From NCBI RefSeq assembly GCF_037975245.1, contig NC_092573.1, forward strand, positions 2,540,501 to 2,604,500: a DNA stretch of 64,000 bases. The letters are read 5' to 3'. Each line of letters begins with the position of its first letter. Positions within the stretch are counted from its first letter, which is position 1. The notes beneath the pieces are model-generated. The model worked only from the letters and a program-made list of their open reading frames with translations. It was not told where the DNA came from and searched no databases. Below, one piece after another: positions 48,701 to 60,700 of this stretch. The DNA is from Apostichopus japonicus (taxonomy: Eukaryota; Echinodermata; Holothuroidea; Aspidochirotida; Stichopodidae). The position numbers were made by a program, and so were the translations under genes.

Positions 48701-51700
48701 TCTCATTGCAATAACCTCTTTCCATCTGATTCAGATATCTCCTCTTGTCTTATCTCCAGAATTCGCAGACGCTTTGGTCGAGATATGCTGGACTTTTAAA
48801 CTTTTTGCCAAATGACCTGGAAACGAGATGTGTAGGTAAGACTCACGAGGGAGAAATCTTTCTATAGTGCTTTGATGTGGCTGCGGTTTGGGATGGCCAA
48901 CCACCTCGGATTCTGAGATATGATATTGGAAATTCTTAGGTGTACGCATTCTGCATGATTTGTCCATAAACTATAGCTTTTGTTTGAAAATTAAAGAGAA
49001 AAGGACACAAACATGCACACAACTTTGTTTAACACTCACTCACACACACACACACACATACAATGTAACAATCTGCTTATCCCCTAAAAACACAATTAGG
49101 CAATCAACCTCTGCCTCTGAAGACAGTCCACTGAGAATAGAATGTTCTTTTCTCTACGATGCAAAATTAGGATCTTGTCCAATTGGTTTGCAAAATAAAC
49201 TGATATCGTTATTTGTGAAGAAGATGGGAGCTCTACCATCAAATCTGATTTGACAGTCTCCGTTTAGTCTCAATTATTTTTACGAGACCACAATGTGAGA
49301 CATAGTCCTGTAACGTCGTCCCTGTTGCTCTGCTTGTATAGATATGTTGGAGTCGAACCATCTGAAGACGATAGTGAAGGATGCACTGCTTCAGGATACT
49401 TGGATACAGCCAGTACCACTCACGGAGGACATGGCAGCCCGGAAGATCCCTGTGTTGGAGAACGCCCACAAACTCTTGAACTTCAGACAAGAGTGCATGT
49501 TAGATCTTAGTGAAGCAGATGAGGTAAAAATGAAGAAAATGAGATCAATAAATGTCATGAAAATTTATGCAATTTGTCGATAAATCTGGAAAGGTAAAGT
49601 TTTGGTTATTATTGAAAAAGTTTAAGAGTCTAAGCTGCTTGTGAGCAGAGCAAAAAAAAAAACTATATAATTATGAACAAATTGTTGCCAAGAGCACAGA
49701 CATGATAAGGGTGATTGGAATTGGAAAATGGGAGGGGGGGGAAGTTTGTTTTAAATTCATATTTTAGAATTGAATTTATAGTAGTGAGATTTTTTTAGCG
49801 AGCTTTAGTAACGGTTATTTCATTTCAGTGTCTCATATTTGAATATTTCTTTTGTTTTTATCATTGCAAGGATCTCATTAGGATCATTTGCCTTAAGAAA
49901 TTTGGTGAAGTCTTAGCAGGCCTTGATGAAGTAGCATTTCACTGGGACGGGGATACAAAGCATTTTGTGTGCAAGGCCCTGGATGTCTCCGGCATTGATG
50001 ACCTAATGGAGAAGCAAGAGGCAGAGGAAAAGGCACAAAAAGTAAGATTTAAATTTTTCTTTTATACTTTTTTTCTGGGGGGGGGGGGTGTTGGGGAGCA
50101 AAGTGGAGAGATAAAGGAGAAGGAAGTTTCAGAAATTTCAGATGAATGTCCTTTTTGTTTGGATACTGAAAATCTTGTGAGTTAATAGTCTTGTTATACA
50201 ACTCAGAGGCAGCATTCGCTTTGACCTTTCCCCTTCTTGCCCCTAATATTAGTTTTCATAATTCATAGAGGAAGGAAAGGTAATAAATATTGAGTAAATT
50301 CTGAGAAGTTGAATAACCATACCATTAATTGTATTAATTGCTGATATGTCTGTATTGCCTTGCTTTTGTTTATAGATAAATAAACTCTTCCCTTCTTCAT
50401 GTTATTATTGCACTTCCTTCGTTTTACAGGAATCAGAATTCTGGCTACTTGGGTTTACCTTAACATAGTGGTGGATATTTATATATATAAATTAGACAAA
50501 AGCAGAGAAATGAGATATGACTCATAATTGACAAATAATGAGTGCTGCTTTAGAAAATACATTGGAACTTTTGGTCCCCCTGGGATCTTTGTCAGCAATA
50601 CTTGGCAGTGGAATGGAAAGTACAAAATGTGACACAATGAAAGTATGATGGAATTAGTACCAAATAAACCATGACTTCACAGGAAACGTATTAAGGAGCA
50701 AAGAATAGGAAAAATGGATCACATAAGTTTGTGGAACTGGTAGTTGTTTAGGGGTCCCAAGTTTTTGTTGAGGCCGGTGATGAGAGACTTAATACAAAAG
50801 ATCGGATCGATTTCATTGGTTTATATTCGGTTACAGATTTGAAGTTAGAAGCAATTACAATACATTTTAGGGTTTTGAGAGAATGTCTTTGAAGATTGAA
50901 ATGTTCGAAAACGGGAAACACTGCCGACAGTAATTTCCGTTGCGGAAACCTCGGTGCCAAAAATTTTGCCATACTACACCGGGCGCTGTGGTGACAATTC
51001 CCAAACTTGACTATGGTCTAAGACCCCCCTTCCCTTCCCTTTTCATTCAACTGCCAAGTCAAGTAGGTCTCAGGGGGACCGAAAATTCCAATATATTTTC
51101 TAAAACTTTATTCCGTATTTGTCAATTATGAGTCATATCTTGTTTCTCTGGTTTTCTCTAATAAGTAAGTTAATGTGGATTTTCGTTATATTATATATAT
51201 GTTTATATATATATATATAAATAAATATATATCGTTCGATAGAGGTGGCGGTAGCCAACAGTGGAATGACGACCTTATATATATATATATATATAATCAT
51301 TTGCCTTGGTTGTATATTTCCATTTCATTTAGTACAGTTTATATATATTTATCATTTATTGTTATGTATTTTTAATACATTCACTTCAAACTTTGTGTTC
51401 TCAGGCATTAGCAGAAGAGAAGAAACAAAAGCTTATGAAGAGTATGGCCCAGCTGAGGATGCAGGTAAATGTTTATTTGTTCTTTTATGATCCAAAAATT
51501 CAAGATTTGTTTTCACTCTCTTGAATAGAAAACAGAGTCTCAGTAGATGAAGATTACAAATTTAAATGTTAGTAATAATAGTAATAATAATAATAACAGA
51601 AGAGTACAAAAAACAAACCAGAAGAGTACACCCAAGATAAAAGATGACGTTGATCAAGAAGATCTCCTATGAAAGAAGATAACAGAAAAGTACACCAAGA

Positions 51701-54700
51701 ACATTATAATAATAATAATATAAAAAAAATCAAGTCATAATTTTACAAAACTGCAAAAAGTTGGATTATATGAGCTACACATTCAGAGAAACTTCTGTAT
51801 TGCGATGCAAACCTGGAAAATTGATATTTTGTTCAAAGATAGGGTCTAATTTTTGCCACATCATTGCACCACAATGCACTGAAGGACCTTTAAGATGTCA
51901 TGGTTTACATGAGGACAAAGTGAAAAATATCATGTAAGGGCAACTTTAAGCTTGAGTTTTTGAGAAGATATATGTTTGAAGAGTATCCAAACATTATGTG
52001 AGTATTTCCTTACTCTAAAGTTTCTAATACAGTTAATTTGGATCTGTGAGAATATGTTCTGCAAGTATTATTTCTTTCTTCTGTAACCCAATTAAAAATT
52101 AATTATTATTTTTTTTCCCGTTCCATTTATATTTAAATAGACTTTTGTATGGTAGGGCTACGTCATAGGCGATGCAGTGCATGATTTGCTCTTCATTAAT
52201 GTAACATATGGTACTTAACATTCATGTTTACACAGGGTTTGAATTATTAACAATCTACTTGTCATGTTTGTCAAAACATCACTCTTTCTTCTTAAATGAC
52301 ATGACTTGTTGACTTTCTCATTTGATGTTTTTTGTTGTTGTCAGTCTGTGGTTCGTAAACTTGAGGGCAGCATATTGAATGAGGATGAGGGTCTCCCACC
52401 GTACGTGATACCCATCGCCGATGTCATGTGCAACCAACTGAATATCATTAGACAGTTGAGCGAGTGTGGACGCTTCGTGGTAGTGATACCTCAAGATGGT
52501 AAGACGAATATTGTCATTATGGTTAAAAGATGGTGGATCATCTGTCCTTGCGATGGTATCTGCTAAACCTGATCATGTTTGTAGAGCAGCAAATGGTCTT
52601 TGTTGACATTGCACTGTTCTGCGTGCAGGCGTACTGCCTCTATGTAAACTTGTAATGAACAATAATCGGTATCGTCAATGGTGATCGTCGTCATCAACGT
52701 CAATGTCGTTGTTGTCGCCATCACTGGTCTGAAAGGCAATTATTCCAAATGTGACCACATATAACTTTGAAGTTTCCACTTCATGTCATGCAGCTATCCA
52801 ATTGTCAGCTTTAGTATGAGGGAGGGGGTGGGGGTAGGGGGAGGGATTAAAGCTTTTTCAATTTTATTTATTTTTATGGAAGATCAAATTTTGATGGGAA
52901 TCCATGGATTACTCCTGGATAAACCTCCATTGACCATGTGCCACATTTTATCACTTATATCATTACTACTTATTACTACATTAATGGGGATAGGCTACGG
53001 TAACTGCATGCCATTTCCTCTTTTATTGGAATTTGGGAAAATGGAATTTGGGAAAATAGAATTTATTTACCTGGAATGTGAATACACCAGTAAGTGATAA
53101 ACAAATCCACAGTTTGCCTGTATGGTAAGTGAGCAACAATATGACTCCAATTTTTGGTTTAACTTTTATAGTCAAAATTTGTTTGCATTGAGAGATGTTT
53201 TTTGATGTCACTATGTATGTGGTTTAGAGTATTTTTTTGGGGGGCAGTAGCTGATCGATTTTATGACATTTGGCTGTTTCGCAAGGATTTATCTACTTAC
53301 TTTAAATATATTACTTGAAATTTTACATTATTTCAACCCTGACAACCTTTATAACTGTCTTCCTCCAAGATCAATCACTTTTACTTCCATAGAATCAAGA
53401 TCTTGTATTCTATTCTGTATTTCTTGGTTAAAATTTACTCCGTTTTGGGTATTCGTAATAACTGCAGATGGTCAATTGAACTGCACAGCTTCAATAACTT
53501 GACTTTATGGAAGTTTTAGTGAACACAGGTTGACACACATTGAAAATTAGTACAGCCCTTCTTTTTCTCTGGGCTAGAATAAACTTAAGGCTATTCAACC
53601 TGCCAGAATTTTACAGTACGTTAATAATTAATTATTGTTCATATGGTTGAATCTTTTTTTTTTTCAAAACTGTTTGTATACCCTCTTAGACACACATGTT
53701 CACCAAGTTTAAAGTCCGTCGATCTAGCTCTGTAAAAGTCAGGGTGATGACGTCTGAGTTTTCCTTGGTTTTTTTTTACCGCATTTTGGTTAAATAGATC
53801 ATACAGTGAAAATATTTTGACTGCGAATGTTTGCTAGACACTTGGTTTACTACGTATATATTTCAATAACTTTTTATGCATATTTTTCTCTCACCAAATG
53901 TGGGTGGGTCCGTCAAAATATGTAAACATACCTGTAGCTATATGGCCAATGTTGTGGGTTTCATCGCCTAACTGCGACATGAAATGTTGTGACATTTAAA
54001 GGAATGTATCTGGTAAAAAACACAGTGACTATTACTTCATACTGACAGATAAGCTGTAAATTGTTGTTTAGTCCTAGTGGTATGCACCACAGTGTTCATC
54101 ATAAGGGGTTTTCAGGGCAGGAGAAATGAACGAACAAACCATTACATCACAGTGCAGGTTCATGACTGCTATAGCAAACGTGACAAATGTATCACATTCC
54201 CATGGAAAGTTAAAACCAATCTTCTGGCCACACAATGGGCCTGATAACATCTAAAGCCCACAATGGGGTTTCTCTTTAGTATCATACGGCTTATCTTTGA
54301 TACAAGGCATTATTCAATATCAAAACACCCGTATCTCAAATATAGATCTAAATTATCTGCTAAATGCATATTAATGGAGTGAGACGTTATTAGCAAATCC
54401 CAGCATTTATCACTTCAATGCTAAACTACAAGCCACGAATGTACACAAAGTTGTCCAAGTTGCTGCGAGCTCTCAGTTTGCTGCTGTAGCAGTGCATTTG
54501 TAAAGTTGTTCGGCAAAATTAGCTTGGTATACTGTTGCTGTTCTGGTCATATGCTAGTCCATTGCAATCCAACTCCTTAGTACCTTTAAAACTAATTTTC
54601 CAGAAAATTGAGGAATGAATTATGATGCTATGAAACCTGTCAAAATAACATGAATTCAGTGAGTAATTATACATAGTATAACTCTCAAAAGACTGAAGGT

Positions 54701-57700
54701 ACATGCTTATAAATATTTTTTTTTAATAATTAAAATTTTGCAATTTATTTCAACTTGCCCTTTTTACAATTCAAGTCAATTTAACAAGTTAATTTTAAGC
54801 AAAATGTACCCTGTTTTGGTCTTCACATTTTGCAATTAGCAACTAGCTTATATTTTGTAGAATCTGATTTGGACTTTATCCAAGTTTACGACAAATCGTA
54901 AGATCTCATAATTTGTCTCCATCATTTAAAGAGGTTTGCTCTGGTTCGTACTGAATATGCCACACAAATCAGCCGTTTATATCCTGTTCCATCCACTTAC
55001 GCCTAGCAGATCCATGTTTTGACGCAAATAGATTGAAGTACTTTTTCTGGCCCCAAACTGTGTAATATACCCCATTAATCACTCTGAGGTAATGTTTAAA
55101 GCTTCACATCAAATCGGAAGTACAAACTAACTTAGACCAAGGCAGACTGCTGTGAGAGGTATGTGTGTCCGGGGAGTGTAATGTTGATATTTGCTTTGAA
55201 GGTATTAATCTTTCAGACAAGGTAAAGCCAATATTCTGGCATCTGCATCTGCTCCGACACAGATACAATCAAACAAAAATTAAATGTTGTGTAAACGTTT
55301 CTTTTGAATGTAGCGTGAAACTACCATGCAGATGCAGATAACTGGATTAAACAATGAATATAAAAACACGGAATGAAGTTTATGAAAAAGTACTGATATG
55401 GAAAAACACTGAATAAAGCACTGAAATGTAAAACACTGAATGAAAAACAAGTGTATGAAAAAATACTGAATGAAAATATAACACTAAATGACAAACACTG
55501 AATGTAAAAAACACTGAATAAGAAACAAATGTATGAAAGAATACTGAATGATATGAAGAAACAAGTGTATGAATACTGAAAGAACAAACACTGAATGAAA
55601 AACAAGTGTATGAATACTGAATGAAAAAACACTGAATGAAAAAAGAAAGTGTATTGATACTGAATGAAAAAACACTGAATGAAAAATGAAGTGTATGAAT
55701 ACTGAATGAAAAAACACTGAATGAAAAAGAAGTGTATGAATACTGAATGAAAAAACACTGAATGAAAAATTAAAAACACTGCAGGAAACACTCAATGCGG
55801 CTTTCAGCTGTGATAATCACTCGTATGTATTGATTTTCTTTCCTTCCACAACCAGTTTCTTGCTGGTTAAATCACTGTGCTGTATATATTTGAACAAGCA
55901 AGTTTCAATTCCTTTATGGCATGAAATTCTGGGAACATCAGTCCATAATAATTTTATCTACCTATTCAGGGTATTCCAGGCAGCTTTAACAGACAAAGAG
56001 AAATTAAAAATTGTTAGCCCTTATATTGTAGTAACCCTTTGTGCAAACTTCCAAGTAGTTAACTAAGTGGTACTTGGTTTGCCCTCCCCCCCCCAAAAAA
56101 ACCCTAATTATCTCATCATTGGCCAAAAAAAATGAATGCAAAATATTTCTGTACTCTGAGATTGTGATGTAGTTTTTAATTATATCATAGCAGTTGCGAC
56201 TGATTTCTATGCTGGTCATTTCAATTCAGTTTTTAGTTTTCTCATTTTCCAAGGTAAGTTTGATTATGGGGCATCGATCTTCATTATTTGTATGCAATTC
56301 CGCTAGGCTTGTGGTCTGCAGTTCTAATCTGAGGCAGACACAAGCAGGAAGTTGTTACTGCTTACGACTGTTTGCCTCAGACATAAAATTTAGTTAAATT
56401 GAGCTGACATTGTTGGATGGTTTTTGGATGGTACCCTTCAATTCAGATTATATGACATGCTTCCCCTTTCCATTACTCTAAGTCTTGATTTTAAAGCTGA
56501 GCTTTCAGTTTGCTTATAACTTTGCGGTCTCTCTCACCAAGCCATGTAATATTTACACATCATGGAGCTCTCCAGCCACGCTCAAAACCAACAGAGGGCT
56601 CTGTCGTACTGACCCTATCTAGTTCGGCAGAACTCAACAAGCTGCACTGTCTGGACGACAGATCGTAACAGTACCGCTAGTTGATCACTTATTTTGTATA
56701 CAATTTCATTCACAATTATAAAATCAAAGAGATTTGTAGAAACATATTTTTTAAGTTCCAAGTTAATCTAATTGTTTTAAGTCCCATAACTTTTGTTTCC
56801 TAAAGTTCTTTGTCATTTGGCCAAACTGCACAACTAGATCCTTTGACCGGTCAATCACCCAGTGCATCTGTATGCAAGTTTAAACTGGATCCTTGGACTG
56901 GTCAATCACCCAACGTGTCTGTATGCAAGTTTAAACTGGATCCTTGGACTGGTCAATCATCTAGTGTGTCTGTATTCAAGTTTAAACTGGATCCTTGGAC
57001 TGGTCAATCATCTAGACTGTCTGTATGCAAGTTGAAACTGGATCCTTTGACTGGTCAATCACCCAGCGTTTCTGTATGCAAGTTGAAACTGGATACACGT
57101 AAAAAGTGGATTGAATTCCAGTAACTGTTCAAATCAGATACCTAGAAAGCAATTGAATGTTACCTGAAACTTGACTGATAAGTAGCATTTAGTCTTTTAC
57201 TTTAAATTTTGAAACCTTGGAAGTTTTTTACCATTTGGGGTACAGTCCTACTCAAGAGGTTTATAGGTTTATATGGTTGAAATTATTTGCCCGAAACTAT
57301 GGAAATGATCAATGTTTTAATTCAATAACATTTGTGTCCCACAAATTTGGTGTTACTTTTTTTTTTTTTTTGGCATTTGAATTTGCAAACCTTACATCTA
57401 ATTTTCATGATTCCTGGTTTGATATATCCGTGGACGAAACAAACAGATTAAGTTTTCATGTAGCTTTAATGCTACCAGCAGACTTTAGTTAATGATCTTA
57501 CCACTGGTTGCATTTCATTTCCGAACTTACATATAAACCACATTCTTGTTCTACAGCACATCTGTAAAACAAGTAAAAAGTGGATTGAATTCCAGTTAAA
57601 GCAGCATTTTGCGTTGATTCTCGAGATTTCCCAATACTATCTACTATATCCGGTACTATACCAATGACGTAAACTAAGCTAACTGTAAAGTTTCAACTCA

Positions 57701-60700
57701 AACTATTCCCGAAAAGTGCAAAAATATGACATTTTCTGGTTTTCGTATTTTGAATCTTTGTTCAAAACAGATACCTAGAAAGCAATTGAATGTTACCTGA
57801 AACTTGACTGCTAAGTAGCATTTTATAAAGTTTTAACTAAATATTTAACAACATCTTCCTTGATTTTGTCTGTTTTGATTTTCGTTTTCTTTCTCTTTCA
57901 AAGTACAACATTTAATTAGTGTTAAAGGGAATTTTTGAGATTGTGCAATGTGAAAACTTTCTTTATTATTGTTGTACTCATATTAATCTCAAATTAATTT
58001 TCTTAAGAGCATATTGCATTTAATTATCGCCTCAAAGTGACGCCTGCATACCATTAATTGTGTTCCTTACGCTACTTCAAACACTTACCAAACTTAGTTT
58101 GTGTGAAAAACGTCTCCAATCATAAAAACTTTAGCAAAAGGATGGATATTTTCATCAGCAAAATAGCTAATTATCCAATGATAAGACATGCCTATAAACA
58201 TTCTCTCTATAAAATATGCTTTTCATGCGTAAAGGCCACGTCGGGTTGCATCAGTACTGAGCAATACCGGTGAAATTCCTGGATTACTGAGTGTTCCATA
58301 TACTATACCAGTGTGTGGGCGAGATATATATGTATGTAAACAGTACAGTGCATTAAAGTCCTATGCGAACGTTTTAAAATGAGCTTGCATGTAGCTTTGA
58401 AAATCTTTCTATTTAGCAACACATACCAGCTTAGAAATTAAACCCTTTGAAATGTAAAATGAAACTTAATTGTATTAAATTTACAATATAAACTTGAAGA
58501 AACCCTGACGCAAACCGCCATTAGTTATACAGAAAATTCAAGCCCAAAGTCGGCATTGACTGAAGATGCTATAACGTGTGGTCGATCACGAATCGGACAG
58601 AAAATACCCACTCACCGATTGGTCAATTCGAAGAACACATTTAATTGAAATTTTGAGAAACAAGTAGCGAAATGGACTGTGGATTATATTGAAGGCCTAA
58701 TGCCTTAGGACTAAGTCTAGTCTATTATTTAGTGTATTTATACGCTTTGCATTTTCCATGATTGATTCATTTCAGGAACATCTAATAAACAAACTAAGGT
58801 CACTTGTTAGTAATACACTAATAGTATGTACAGGCTGCAAATAATATACCTATCATTTTCCCGTGTTAGGGTAGCTGGTGTGTTTGTGTGAAGGAAATCT
58901 TCAATGTGCATAATGAATATTTGTATACTTCTATTAAGAGCTTATTTTTCTGCTTTTTGGAGGTTTTGATTGGCAGTTATCGTTACGTGTAAAAGAAATT
59001 GCTAAAGCTCATTGCTCAGTTACATCTAGTAGAATAGGCCTAGTACATATAAAATGAGCAAAAGAGGCAGTTGTTATTGTCAGACGTCACGTGATAGAGA
59101 TGATTTGATTGGTTGATTTTAAACTATGAATAAGAAAGGTGTGGTGTGCATGCATAATTGTTTGGGCCAACAATATTGTGGATTTTTATGAAAAGGTTAA
59201 TTCACATTAATTAGGGCTCGCCAAGTAAAAATTCTATCAAAGTACTCTCTCTTTCATCAGTCGCAAGTTGCTGATATGTAAATGAATGTAAGTGACAACG
59301 GAATGGTAAAAAATGCCAGATAAACGCAATATGGACCTTTGAGTTTGTTCTAGTGCTACATTTTGTCATATTTAAGAAACCCATAAATATTTGGAATAAA
59401 TTCAATATATTCAAATTGATTTTGTTTTTCTTTGAGTTGAAATAAACTTTTGTAAAAACTTAATAATTTATGATGTATATTTTGAACAATTGCTATTAAA
59501 CTTTTCTCCTTTAAACCCAATTTTGTAATCAACAAACCCTTTAAATTTGCTGAACAAAGTTTCCAGTTGAGGTGGACTCAAGAAAGAATGATTAAATACT
59601 GTCGCTAATATCGCAAACTGCCAATTTATCACTGCCATAATGTAATAATAAGTCATTTATTAACCTCTGTCAGATCAAAAAGAAAATGTGAAGGGTTGTT
59701 AAAGTCTTGCCTTTAATTATCTTGTTATGTACAAAATACTGTTTGTGTAGCCAAGACTTTGTCTGCATGTTACAGCAGTTTTTGCCCTGTATTATTTGTA
59801 CTTTTCTCCCATGGTGTTATTTATTTGTCCCATTCTTTAGTTTTCTAAGGTAGAGGGAGCTAAAAAGCAAAAAGATTGTTATCAATGATCGGACCTGGAT
59901 CCTTCAATCTTAAGTTAAATAGTTTTTGTATCGATGTTTTTTTGATATTTTTTTATTTTATTTTTAGGCCTCTGTACATATATTTACTATCTGACAGATA
60001 TTGAAAAATATTCTTAACTATATTCTAATGTGATTCATTACAATTACAGATATTTTTTGCTCTGTTTGCCCTTATTTTTTCTTTTTTTCTCTCAAGGTGA
60101 CTCGCATAACTTAGTTATTCGTTTTCATGGCTGAAACATTTCTCTTTCTCTCTCTCTCATTTATCTTGCAGTTATGTCTTCTTTGGATGTTGCCAAGAAA
60201 CAGCAGGTCAAGGCTAGAGAAGCGATCAAATTTTTAGAGAAGGAATTTCAGAGAGGAAACAAGTAAGTTATGCCGTACTCTAAAAAATGCCTAGGAACGT
60301 CGGAAATGTACAAAAGTTCATTTCTTGAATAATGGTTCTGTGACATCTCATTCAATATAAACAGAGTGAGTTTTATAAAGTTGGAAAAGACAAGCAGGAA
60401 CACTTTATGAATGTTACCGTGGGAACTAAGTGTGCTTAATTAAGTAGTCTAGGATACATTACGACATATTTTGTCAAGCGAACCTGAGAGGAATCATTGC
60501 ATTTATACACAGGCAAGAATCCTACTGGACATTAATGGATTTGTGGTGTAGCCGTTGAGCAGGCATAGTGACTCCGTAGAAAATCTACATGGAGGATATT
60601 ACATTTATGGTTGTAAAAATGGTAGCTGTAATAAAAAATTGAATTGAGGCAGTTATGTGGTAAATATACTAATTACTGACACCATGGAAACTAAAAAAAG

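Larger units (their letters stand above)
52499..60171 (+). other. SMG5 intron 17 (7.7 kb)
   Basis: The longest intron, splitting the first PIN strand from the next. It contains tandem arrays at 55370-55790 and 56838-57095, a split duplication at 57096-57825, and otherwise AT-rich sequence. No exon on either strand was recognised, and exons 17 and 18 join in phase with no missing homologous residues. Confidence 0.8.

Noticed and set aside
55321-55795. Phe/Ser-rich minus-strand ORFs of 156 and 103 codons
   Set aside because: They come entirely from the ACTGAATGAAAA tandem repeat, and two frames are open at once, as expected from a repeat with few stops.
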